Shown here: positions 1 to 11,200 of the stretch, one piece after another
How the letters are laid out: each line of letters begins with the position of its first letter
How positions within the stretch are numbered: position 1 is the stretch's first letter
Assembly (NCBI RefSeq): GCF_002288925.2
Contig: NW_022098076.1
Span: forward strand, 88,990,135-89,054,134
From: Delphinapterus leucas
Taxonomy: Eukaryota; Chordata; Mammalia; Artiodactyla; Monodontidae
Length of the DNA: 64,000 bases
Direction: 5' to 3'
The notes under the pieces: generated by a model
The model's input: the letters and a program-made list of their open reading frames with translations, nothing else
Database searches by the model: none
Told to the model about the DNA's origin: nothing
Program-made: the position numbers and the translations under genes

Positions 1-124
1 ACATAGAGAGGAGTGATTTTTCATGTCTGTATTTATTACTTCCTTTCCTCCCAGTACTATTGTTGAAATGTTTTATGGTATCCAGAAGTTTTGTGAGGTA
101 TATTATAAAGGTGGTCTTCTTTTT

Positions 125-215
125 TTAGCTCTATGACTTAGGGCAAGATACTTCATCTAAGAGTTTTCTCATCTGTGAAATGGGGATAATACTAGACTCC
201 ATCTCATTGGTCATT
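125..215 (+). mobile_element. MIR core fragment
   Basis: ctatgacttagggcaagata and tcatctgtgaaatggggata match the MIR core. Confidence 0.6.
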
Positions 216-1139
216 GGGTTGGCAAAAAAGTGCCCTCTGAATGTTTCCTAGTTTTTATCTCCACTACCAGTTATCACTACTAGTATGAAAGTAATAGGGG
301 TCAACTTGCTAACACTTAGCAGTTATTCTGATTTGTAGAAATCCCAAAGGATTTCAGATGAGATTAATTTTCTTGGCAGTGTTAAAAATAGCATCTGCAA
401 CTGAAGAGTAGGTGTCCGGAAAGAATTATTGTCCTTAAGAATTATCAGGCAAATAACTAATAAAAAGAGGAAAAATAAAATATAAAGGAAACACAAATGT
501 AATTAAAAATATAAGGTATCTTTGTTTAATTTGCTTATTTTAAATCACATTTGTTTTTCCCTTATATTTTATTTTTCCTGTTTCTATTAGTTATAGCCTG
601 ATAACTCTAAATAAAAACAAAGCTACAATATATGATGGATTTATGTAGTATTTTTAGTTGTTTTAAATCTTACCTATTTGGCATTCAAGTTTGTTGAATG
701 AATGAGAGTCCCTTTGTAGGCCTGCATGAGGTGAAACCATGGACCTGAGTGTCTCAGCGGTTTCCAGCAGATGTCAGCCTGTGGGGTGGTCAGGTGCCGC
801 TCCTTTGGTGAGCAACCATGACCTTTATCCAGATTTCAACATCAGTTTTCCTTTTCAGCTTGTTTGGAGCTCAGATATTTCCTGGGCAAAACCCCTACAC
901 CAGTCACTTTGGCTCAGAGAGAGGAAAAGCTATATATATAATTGGCAAATTTCCTTGCATGGAAAAAACTCTTCCCAATTTCTGTGACTGCCGGCCTGGA
1001 TCTGGGATGGGGAGGGTTGTACTTGTGGGTTGAGGCTGTCCCGTAAGTCCTTGTATAGAAGCTGTGCCAGACGGGAAGCCCCATGTTAGGATAGCGGCTC
1101 CTGCTGCCTGAGCGCACCGCCTGGTCCCTCCCCAAGCTC

Positions 1140-1330
1140 AGAGCTCCAGGAGAGCCTGACCTCATGTCCTGGCTGTGTCAGCCGTCAGCTGTGGGATCTC
1201 AGCTTCTTATACCTGTAGCTTCATTCTCCTATTGGAAAAGCCGGGGCAGTACTATCTCACACCTGGGGAGGGGAGGGGCAAGCACCTGGCACGTAGTAGG
1301 TGCTTAGTGAATTAAATGCTCTGATTGTTA
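1140..1330 (+). mobile_element. MIR fragment
   Basis: agcacctggcacgtagtagg and tgcttagtgaattaaatgc match the MIR 3' part. Confidence 0.6.
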
Positions 1331-1770
1331 AAACACGCCTTGGACAGTGGAGCAGGACTAGGAGAGCAGCGGCAGGAGGAAGTTAATCCAGTGAATTCCA
1401 TGCTTTATAATCCACTCTGTGTTCTCAGTTTCAAGAAGCGGGAAGAAGCAGGCTTTGAGCCAAATTGGTGGCTGTGTGTTTGCTAAGTGTGGGGTTTTGC
1501 TGAAGGCAGCACCTGCTCTGTGACACAGATGGTCCAAAGAGCCGTGTACTCCACGTGAGGGCTTAGCATTTGGTTCTTACAGTCGTTCCAAGCAGGCAGA
1601 GAGAGAGAACACTGTCTTCTGGCAGCCTGGCTGGTGAGCGGTGGAACTAGTTGTGGTGTCTGTTAAATATATTTAGAATTGGGGTGCGGGAGGACCCTGT
1701 TACTTGTCAGGGCTGTGTGTTATTTTTGAGTAGGGGGTTGCGTTTATGAAATTGAAGCCATTTTCACAAT

Positions 1771-1831
1771 ACTATTGGGGTGTGTGTGTGTATGTGTTGT
1801 GTGGTGTGTATGCATGTGTATATGTGTGTGT
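1771..1831. repeat. (TG)n-rich microsatellite
   Basis: Interrupted TG repeat of about 60 bases. Confidence 0.9.
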
Positions 1832-2020
1832 TAATTGTTAACACTTCTGATTGTCTTTATTTACAAGTGATAGAGGAAACAAACAAAAAAGGACAGTTGG
1901 GAGACTGTAGTTTGACTATAGTAATTTTGTAAAGTTCTTTGAGAGAAGAAACAGTGGAGAAACATAGATTTGATTCAGTTTTTCTTGGGGTGTCCAGGAA
2001 ATGAATAATTTTAGCCATTC

Positions 2021-2218
2021 TTTTTTTTTTTTTTTTTTTTTTGCGGTACACGGGCCTCTCCCGTTGCGGAGCACAGGCTCCGGACGCGCAGGCTCAGCGG
2101 CCATGGCTCATGGGCCCAGCCGCTCCGTGGCACTTGGGATCTTCCCAGACCGGGGCACGAACCCATGTCCCCTGCATCGGCAGGCGGTCTCTCAAACACT
2201 GCGCCACCAGGGAAGCCC
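2021..2218 (-). mobile_element. CHR-type SINE (short form)
   Basis: tRNA-derived cetacean SINE in reverse orientation: T-run (its A-tail) at left, then conserved body ending ccaccagggaagccc. On the minus strand, A-box-like (tggcgcagtgtttgagag) and B-box-like (gggttcgtgcccc) motifs are visible. Flanked by a perfect 14-bp duplication AATTTTAGCCATTC at 2007-2020 and 2219-2232, so insertion is recent. Confidence 0.95.
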
Positions 2219-3394
2219 AATTTTAGCCATTCTTGACCCAGTGTTCTTTGGTAAATGTTCAGATAAATGTCCAGGTTTCATAAATCCTTGGTAAATGTCC
2301 AAGGATATGATTGAGCCGTGTCCTTTCTGTCTGGTTTTTTCCTTGAAAGTTAGGAAAATGGTGTCACTCTGTAGGGTATTATGTTTTAAAAAAAATCCTG
2401 CTTTTCTGTTCCAGAATAATCTGGTATTTCAGAGTGCATAGAGTGGTGGGATCTTTTTATTTTCTTGAAACAACTTGTTATCAAGTTAAGATAATTCCCT
2501 GCTTGCTGGTGGGGAGACTATGCTGTTTTTTGACTCAATAATCCCTCCTCCTCCACAGCTGAAGCACTTAGTTTGCAATGTAGACTCAAAAAGAAACGTG
2601 TGATCCCGAGCTGTTGTACTAGTTCTTACAGGATGTTTAGCTAAACCTCAAGACTCAGCCAGGTGCAGAGGTGCTCAGGTAAGGCCGGGAGCTCCCCTGC
2701 GCCCAGCCGCTCTGGGTGCACCCAGGCTCACCTCCATCCAGAAAAGCTGGTTAGTGTCAGGGCACTGTCTTCTCTATTTCCTAATTGTTCTCAGTCTGCA
2801 AAGGTCTAACGATGGTGAATCAGAGTAATTAGACCTTTGGAAAATAGTTAGGAGTGGGGGTGGCTCCCCCCTTATCCTTGGAGGGGCTGAAAGGACACTG
2901 ACCTTGAGGCAGGAGCCTTGGCGTCTGTCCTGTTCCTGACACTGAAAACCAGGGCTACTTCCTTGACCTGGGAAATAAGGGTGCAGGGTAGCTGACCTTT
3001 GAGGCTGTTGCCAGCTTGGCTCTCTGTCTTCTGAGGAATGAACTTTATGGTTTGCTGTATGCAAGAGGTATCTAATCACACCAAGGAATAGATTAGGTAT
3101 TTGTTGTTCCCAAAGCTGTAAGTGCTGGCTTTCCTGGGCACTGCCAGTTTACACACCCTGTTGTAGATGAGTTAACACTTGTCAATTATTTTTAGCACCC
3201 ACTTGCAGAAATTTCCTGGCTTGGATGATAAACCCTCTGGTCATCTAGTCATTTAGAGAAAGGTTCAACCCTGTAATTTAAAGAATATTCTAGTGCACTA
3301 AGATATATTAGCATTAAAAATATTTTTATAGCTTACTTGAGGCCTAATTGCTGTACAATGAACTGCACTGTTACAGCTTTATGAGTTTCTCTCT

Positions 3395-3429
3395 CACACA
3401 CACACACGCATGTGCACACACACACACAT
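3395..3429. repeat. (CA)n microsatellite
   Basis: CA repeat interrupted once by gcatgtg, inside an L1 3' UTR. Confidence 0.9.
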
Positions 3430-4962
3430 ACCTGTTGAAACTGTCACCACAGTCAGAATAACAAACATTTCCATCCCCCTGAAAATTTCCTTGTAATCCA
3501 TTCTCTCTCCATATCCCTCCTCAGGCAAACAAGGATCTCTTTTCTGTCTTTGTAGACTAGTTTGCATTTTTTAGAATTCTGTATAAATTGAATAACGGTA
3601 GTGTGTCTTTTTTTTTTTATGTCTGGCTTCTTTGGCGTAGCATAATGATTTTGAAGTTTTCCATTTTGGGTGTATCAGTAATTTGTTTTTTTCCCCCAAT
3701 TTGTTGATCCATTTACCTGTGGCGGCCATTCAAGCAGTTCCCAGTTTGGAGCTAATGCAGACAAAGCTGCCACGAACATTCGTATACACGTCTTTGTGTG
3801 GACATATGTTTTCATTTCCCTTGGGTAAAAACTTACTAGCAGAATTGCTGGGTCATATAGTAGGTGCTATGTTTAACTTTTCAAGAAACTGCTCAGCTGT
3901 TTTGCAGAGTGCTTGGAAGTTTACATTCTCACCAGTAGTGCATGAGAGTTCCAGTTTTCCACATCCTCACCAGTACTTGGTGTGGTCAGTCTTTTTATTT
4001 TATCTTTTTATTTTACATGTCCTAATAGATATATAGTAGTGTCTCATTGTGGTTTTAATTTCCATTCCCCGATGACAAATGATGTCAGCATCGTTTCATG
4101 TACGTAGACTATTTGTATGTCTTCTTCTGTGAAGCATATGGTAGAATCATCTGTCCATTTTTGTACTGACTTGTTTGTCTTATTGAGTTGTAAGAGCTCT
4201 TTATATATTCTGGATATTGGTCTGTGATATATGTGTTATGAATGTTTTTCTTGTTCTGGCTTGCCTTTTTCTTAATGGCATTTGTAGAAGAATGGAGTCT
4301 TTGGTGAAATTTGTGTTCTATCCAAGAAACCCTTTCTACCTCAGCATTGCAAAGATTTTTCTTCTAGAAGTTTTGCAGTTTTAGGTTTTACAGTTAGGAT
4401 TATGGTTAAATTTTATGTATAATGTGAGGTAAGAGTGATGTTCATTTTTTTTCCCCCATATGGATGTTCAGTTGTTCCAACAGCATTTGTTGAAGAGACT
4501 TTCCTTTCCACATTGAATTACTTTGACACCTTTGTCACAAGTCAGTTGACCATATATTTGTAAATCTATCTCCAGGCTTTCTATTCTGTTCCGTTGATCT
4601 ATGTCTGCCCCTATCCTAACTCCACACTTTCTTGATTACTGTTACTTTACAGTAAGTGTTGAAATCAGACTCAAGCCCTCTTAACTCTGTTTTTCTTTCT
4701 TAAAATTGCTTTGGTTATTCAAAACCCTTTGCATTTTTATGTAAATAAAAATTAACTGGTCAGTTTCTATTTAAAAAGGGCCTGCTGGAATCTTGACTGA
4801 GGTTGCATTGAATCTATAAATCAGTTTGGAGAGAATTGATGTGTTAATAACATTGGGTTTTCCCATGAACATGATATATCTCTGTATTTATTTAGGTCTT
4901 CTTTAATTTCTCCCAGCAAAATTTTGTAGTTTTCAGTAGTAGTTTTGTAGTTTTCAGATATC

Positions 4963-5170
4963 TTTTTTTTTTTTTTTTGCGTTACGTGGGCCTCTCACTG
5001 TTGTGGCCTCTCTCGTTGCGGAGCACAGGCTCCGGACACGCAGGCTCAGTGGCCGTGGCTCACGGGCCCAGCCGCTCCACGGCATGTGGGATCTTCCTGG
5101 ACCAGGGTGCGAACTCGTGTCCCCTGCATCGGCAGGTGGACTCTCAACCACTGCACCAGCAGGGAAGCCC
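4963..5170 (-). mobile_element. CHR-type SINE nested in L1
   Basis: Same family and orientation as the copy at 2021, with T-run at left. Target duplication TTTCAGATATC at 4952-4962 and 5171-5181. It interrupts an antisense L1 ORF2 fragment, so it is younger than that L1. Confidence 0.95.
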
Positions 5171-7249
5171 TTTCAGATATCTTTAATGTCTTTTCTTAGA
5201 TTAATTTCTGTGTAGTTTGTTTTTTGTGCCTATTAAATAAATTAAATAGAAATATTTTCCAATTGTTTGCTGCAAACAATGGCTTTTGTGGTCTTGGAAA
5301 ATAACTTCATAGTTCTAGTAGTTGTTGTAGGTTCCCCAGAAATTCCTATGTAAACAGTCATATCATCTGCAAAGTAGGGACAGCTTTATGTCCTTCTGAC
5401 CCAAATGCCTTATATTTCTTTTTCTTGTCTCATTGCAAAAGCTTGGACTGCCAGTGCAATGTTGAATAGAAGGAGTGAAAGCAGAAATCCTTTCATTTCT
5501 TTGAGTCTTAACAGGAAACAGTTAAGCTCTTCACTGTTAAGTATGATGTTAGCTGTAGGCTTTTTTACGTAGCCTCTATCACTTTGAGGATTTTCCTGTT
5601 TGTTGAGAATATTTGTTATGAATGGGTGTTGAATTTCATCAGATGCTTTTTTGGCATCTGTTGAAGTGATCATATGGATTTTCTCCTTTATTATGTTAAA
5701 AGGAGAAATGAAATTGATTTTCCAACATTAAACCAACCTCGCATTCCTGGGATAAACCCTATTTCCTCTTGATGTATTATCCTTTTACTTATTATTGGAT
5801 TCAGCTTGCTGTTATTTTGTTAGGGGTTTTTGCATCTCTACCTATGAGAGATACTGATCTGTAATCTTTTTGTTTTTGTCAGGTTTTGGCACTTAGAGTA
5901 AGCTGGCTTTATAAAACATGTAAGCTAGCATTATAAAACAAGGAGGATCATTGTTCCTCACTCTGTTTTCTGATACAGTTTGGTGTTACTTCTTCCTTAA
6001 ATTTTTGCTAAACTTACCAGTGAAACTAGGTGTGGATCTCTCTATTTGGGAAGGTTTTCGATAATACCTTTTGAAATTTTTGATAATAAATTAAATTTTT
6101 AAATGAATATAGGCTCCTCAGGTTTTTTTGTTTCTTGTATACATTGACATTTTACGTACTCCTTTTCCCCTCCAGTTTCTCTCTGTTGGAGGGAGAGGTG
6201 TCAACTTCTCTAGAGAAGGGATGTCCTGGGCTTGCTGACTCTCTCCATTCTAGCACCCTGAGACATGCTGGCACAAAGTAGGCGTTCTAGAAATATTTGT
6301 TCGGTTGATTGCTTTGTTGTTGCTGTGTCTCCATCCATCGGCATCTCTGTGAAACTTCTCGCTCCTCCATCCACATGGGACTGTGTCATAGCTGTGTCAT
6401 GACCAGGGGAGGTGGCTCCTGAGTCAGGCCAGCTGGCCTCGGCTGACCGCATGCCTTGAGCTTCCACTGCAGCTGTCCAGATACATGGGGATGTGTCCAC
6501 AGCTCTGGTAGACAGACCCTCTGAGTCAGGGCTTGCTGAGGGAAGAAATATCTTCAACCTTTTTCTGTCTTGGGTTTTTTTTTTTTTTTTTTAATGTTAA
6601 ATCCTGTGGTTGGAATTACTTCTTTTCATTTTTGAAATATACTTGAAATACCAGAGGAATATAGGAAGCTTGGTCAGAGGAAAGGGGTAAACTGTCTAAA
6701 GTTGAGGGGGAGTGGTTGTAGGTGAGGGGGGATTATCCTGAAAGTCACCTTGCCTGTGACCTACCTGCCCGGCTGGGATGGGTCTGAGATGCCCTGTCCT
6801 GGGCTGCTTACTAGTGACAGCCCTGGACCGAGTACATTAGTCAGGGAGTGAGAGAGAGCAGGTGGTCTGGACTGGGCATCTCTGAGAGGACATGAGCGCT
6901 GTGGCTTTGTACTCCATTCAGGTCCTGGCACTGGAAGGGGGTCTAGTGCTCACTCCCCCCTTTGCATCTTAGGGTCTGGGTCTTTGTGCGCCTACAGTGC
7001 AGCTACAGAGGTTGGGTGTGGGAACCAGGGCTCCCTTGGCAGAACTGGGAGCTGAGAACAAGGGCTGTGCTTCTCAGGGTCCTGTCTCCATCCTGGGTCT
7101 AGATTTGAAGGACACGGCCTGCAGTGTTAGTTAGAGTGCCGCATCCACGTGCCAGCCGGCACAGCTCCCCTGAGCCGCAAGGTCGGTGGGCACTTCATCC
7201 CTCCAGGAGGGAGCTCCACAGGCCACGATGTGCCCTGGACATGTGTTGG

Positions 7250-7370
7250 CCATCTTCTTCTGGTCCTGGCTCTGCCTCCTACAAGCTGTGTGGCCTTGGG
7301 GAGCTACCTTCCCTCTCTGGGCATCCGTCGCCTAGTGTGTGACATGGGGTTACAATAGATGGTTGTCCCG
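7250..7370 (+). mobile_element. MIR fragment
   Basis: tggctctgcctcctacaagc, tgtgtggccttggggagcta: MIR core. Confidence 0.6.
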
Positions 7371-8224
7371 TCACGGGCACTTGTTTAAGTCTGTGACCTC
7401 ACCTTCCGGCTGAACCCGAGCAGGACCATGTGATGGCTGTGAGCTGTGCGTGAAGCAGCTCGGGTCAGCCGTCCTCACCTCGTCTCCTCCTCCAGCTTTG
7501 CTTCACACCATCAAATTGGAAACCTTCACGTTGTGGTGTTTACTTTTTTAATGCAGTGGTAACATGTCTGAAGACATTTTCCTTAGAATCAGTTCTGAGA
7601 GGAGGAGTTACCACCCCTTTCATTGCCTGGGGGTGGTGGTGGTGAGGCCATCTCACTGCCAGGGTCCCCACCCAAGGGGACTGGGGAGGGGCTGAAAGGA
7701 CCCACACCTCAGTTTCTTCTCCTGCTGGCCTAGTCCTTTGCTGGGAGCAAAACTTGAGAGCATCCTCACGTACGTAGCAGTGTGACCTCAGCGTGAGATG
7801 TGGTCATTTTCCCAGACCTTTTATCTCCCAGAGTGAGTCACAGTAAGGTCAGAGAACCTGGGAATCCTCAACCCACTGGGTAAACTACATTGAAATAGTC
7901 CAGATAAAATGGGGGAGGGAGTGTTAGGGGAGATTTGCAGAAGTATATATTGTTGTGGTAGTTTTCACTTTGTAAGGTTTTTCATCCTACCTTAGTAAGT
8001 GTGAGCATATAAACACAGTTTTCAGAGGTGACCCTTCATGTTAAGGGCAAGTGTTCCATTCCATCATTATTTATTGAGTGCATACTATCTGCCAGGCACT
8101 CAGGGATTCCTCTGGGAACAGAGCAGAGACCCCCTCCTTAGAGGAACCAGAGTCAGAAAAGGGGCAAGGTGCAAATTCCATCTTTTATGCAGCAAATTGC
8201 ATTTAACACCTTCACATCAAATTC

Positions 8225-8460
8225 TTTTTTTTTTTTTTTAACCAGTTTTGAATTGAAGTGTAGTTGATTTACAGTGTTGTGTTAGTTTCAGGTGTACAGC
8301 AAAGTGATTCAGTTATACATATCGACATATATCCATTCTTTTTCAGATTCTTTTCCATTGTAGGTTGTTACAGGATATTGAATATAGTCCCCTGTGCTAT
8401 ACAGTAGGTCCTTGTTATTTATCTCTCTTATATATAGCAAATTCTATTTATGTTCCTCCT
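8225..8460 (-). mobile_element. L1 3' end fragment, antisense
   Basis: T-run then the familiar L1 3' sequence (tgttgtgttagtttcagg, ctatacagtaggtccttg). Truncated at its 5' side near 8460. Confidence 0.75.
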
Positions 8461-8483
8461 AAGATGTATGGAATGACGTATAT

Positions 8484-8658
8484 CAGAGGTCAGCAGCAAA
8501 GTTCTCTAAAGGGCCAGGCATTTCAGGCCTTGGCGGCTGTTGGATCTCTGTGGCTGTCTGCAGCAGCCAGAGACAGTATGTAAATGAACAGGTGTGGCTG
8601 TGTTCTAATAAAACTTTATTTCAAGAACAGGTGGCAGGCCAAAGTTTGCCCAGCCCTG
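8484..8658 (+). mobile_element. hAT-Charlie MER-type element
   Basis: cagaggtcagcagcaaag, aaagggccaggcatttcagg and ttctaataaaactttatttc are characteristic of a common mammalian nonautonomous hAT family. I am not certain of the MER number. Confidence 0.7.
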
Positions 8659-9786
8659 ATGGAAGTCGTCAGATTTGATTTGTGGTGTCATTATTTCAGC
8701 CTTACTGTTACTCTGTTAAATCAGGCTCCCTTGGTGCTGCTGCCATTTGAGTGGACAGTTTTCAGTTCTCATGTAACGAAGTAAATCAAGTTCTTTACCT
8801 GGAGCGTGAAGAAGGCTCAGTCTCTGTGCCACGGTTTTCTTCTCTGTGTGATGATAGAGATGGTAGTCTTAATTCAGTTTAGGTCTGGGGTGTTTAACAG
8901 AAAACCCAGGTGACAGTGGTTTAAATACGGCAGAGGTTTGGTTTTTTCTCCTTGAAAAGACTAGGGCCCAGCAGGCTTAGCCAGTCTGGAGCCCCACAGT
9001 TGGCAGGGTCTCAGGGCCCCTCCCGGGGGCCAAATGCCAGGAGCAGGGGCCGCAGGGAGCGGGTGGGCAGAGGCTGTCACTGTATCATCCTCTCAAAGAG
9101 CTTTCCTGGGAGGTCCCCCCACCAGCCCCAGCACGTCAGCTTGTGTACCTCTTTTGCGTCCCTAGGCCAGGGGCGGTGGAACGTGCTCTGTGAGCTAGGC
9201 CGAGCTAGGGGCCATCGGGAACAGCAAGGTCAGTTCGTGAGGAAGAAGGGAAAATGCTAGTTGTGTAGGCAACTAGTAGTTTTTGTCCCAGATGTTGATT
9301 TTGTAGGAAAAAAAGAAACATAGATAATTTAAAAATACCCCTTACTGTAGACATTTTGGAAGATACAGAAAACCAGAAGGAAAAGAAAAAAACCTGAGGT
9401 GTCAACTTCCAGTTTTCCAGCCTATGTGTGTCCCTTCCTTAAAATATATATATTTTAAACACAGAAGTGTAATATAAACATGCCCTTTAATAAATTCTTT
9501 GTAAACCTTGTTTTTTCCTTCGGTGTTTTGTTTGTTTCTGGCGGCATGGCATGCTGCCTGGTAGGTAGTCTGTGGTTTACTTAACAAACAGCCTGAGATC
9601 AGCTCATCAGTAAAGATGTGCACAAGACTTTGTCCCAGGGACGGACACCTGGCGAGTCAGCAGATGCAGGTGTTCTTACCTCAGGCCACTTTGCTCTTGG
9701 AAGTCTGACTGCCTAATCAGCTTGACCTTCAGTGATCAGAAAAGTGCACGGCAGGCGGACCTTGGACTATAGAGGTTGCTATGCGT

Positions 9787-9816
9787 CTCCTCCCCTCCCC
9801 TCCCCTCCCCTTCCCT
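9787..9816. repeat. (TCCCC)n microsatellite
   Basis: Five near-perfect pentamer units of polypyrimidine sequence. Confidence 0.9.
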
Positions 9817-10686
9817 TGATAGTTGCTAACTGTACGTTACTGTGGATACACCTGGGTATATGCAGATTTATCATCAAATAATCCCAGAGGAAAACAGATA
9901 AATTGTGACAGCATGGTGACCTCCAGATTAGATTGCCAAGGCACTCCCATTCCACTCCCTCCATCCTCACATCCCTTCAGGACCCACTGCCAGGGTACTT
10001 TGGTTTAGAGTTCATTATCACTGGGATAATAATAATTCTAGGTGTTTGAGCTAATCGTTCCTTTTGTGCAGTAGCCAAGAGGGAGATGCAGTTAAAGTCC
10101 TTTCTGCTGTGGTGTGTTTCCGTAACAAAAAGTGTACTGACCCAGCACGGCCAGCCAGGGAGGAGCACAGCCCTGCCCTCAAGGCCTGCAGGCTCTGCCT
10201 GCAACTTGCTTATTGAGTCTTGGTCTCTGTGCGCTTTGACTGTCTCTGATCTGTAACTCAGCTGCAGCAGCTTCCATCCGTGAAGCTCCTTCATTTTTTC
10301 AAAAGTAAAGTTCTATATTTACTGTAGTATTTCCTTATGTACTTTAAAGTTTGTACAGTACTAGTGTTTTTATTAAGATTCTTGTCCTGTTAACGCTTGG
10401 CTACAGCATTGCCTAGGTTTTGAGTGGTCTGCTCCAGCTCATACTTTCCCACGAGGCTTAAAATTTTTATTGTGCACTTTTGTAGAATGTGAGGATTTTC
10501 AGCAACTCAAATTTTACATTATAGCAGCAACACCTGTAATGTTTTACCAGTGCTCAGATTGTTCTTTTATTCGTTTTTTATACAAATAGCCCGTTCCTTA
10601 TAAATAATTAAGCACACATAACCAAAACGAACAATAAACACTCAGTGGTCTTATCACTGAGATCATAGATGCAAACACTGTTGTAG

Positions 10687-10925
10687 AGCCCTGTGGTTCT
10701 CAAACATGGGCGGGACTAAGGAGTGGGGAGGTGAGATTCGCCCACAGAAGGACATTTGGCAGTTGGAGACATTGTGGCTTGTGACACCTAGGTGAGGGGG
10801 TTGTTGAGGGCATGCTACTGGCGTGTTCAAGGATGCTGTTCAGCATCCTCCAGTGCTGTGGGGGACAGTCCCTGCAACAAAGAATTATTGGGCCCAGAGG
10901 GTCAGTAGTGCTGGGCTTCAGAGAT
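10687..10925 (+). mobile_element. MER5A-like hAT transposon
   Basis: Starts ctgtggttctcaaacatggg, includes gacatttggcagttggagac and caacaaagaattattgggcc, matching the MER5A non-autonomous hAT-Charlie element along nearly its full length. Confidence 0.8.
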
Positions 10926-10929
10926 CCTG

Positions 10930-11200
10930 ATATAGACATAGATTTAGGCATTTTCCTGTGAATATCAGTACATACACTTCAGTTTTTACAAAAAATCGGA
11001 CCAATTATGCATACTAATTTGTAGCCTGCTTTTAAAATTTATTATCTTATGAACATCTCTGTACATAAATATGCACTGTCATCGCCCTTTTTAAAATTGG
11101 CTAAATGGTATCCCATCGTATGAAACATGTCACTATTTATGTATTTCACCACTCCCCAGTTTTTGGAGATCTAGGCTGTTTTCTAGCGTTTTGCTATTGG
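10930..11200 (-). mobile_element. Probable L1 3' UTR fragment, antisense
   Basis: Decayed sequence resembling L1M 3' UTR (gcctgctttt, tatgaacatctctgtac, aaatggtatcccatcgtatg). Borders and family uncertain. Confidence 0.45.

Larger units (their letters stand above)
3310..6110 (-). mobile_element. L1 fragment, antisense, 3' UTR plus ORF2
   Basis: Old L1 read on the minus strand: 3' UTR at left, ORF2 toward the right, with a SINE inserted at 4963. The minus strand at 5410-5673 still codes a recognisable reverse-transcriptase stretch (MITSTDAKKASDEIQHP, PTANIILNSEELN), and the FADD catalytic motif lies in the same frame at 5362-5373 after a stop. Inactive, 5'-truncated. Confidence 0.9.

Noticed and set aside
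2041..2226. Recurring peptide family ([16 protein letters not shown] and similar) at 2041, 4977, 14478, 20188, 42700 and 55289
   Set aside because: The similarity is the CHR SINE itself read in the same frames, not a protein family.
5410..5673. L1 ORF2 stretch as a gene
   Set aside because: Truncated on both sides with stops and a nested SINE; annotated as a dead mobile element.
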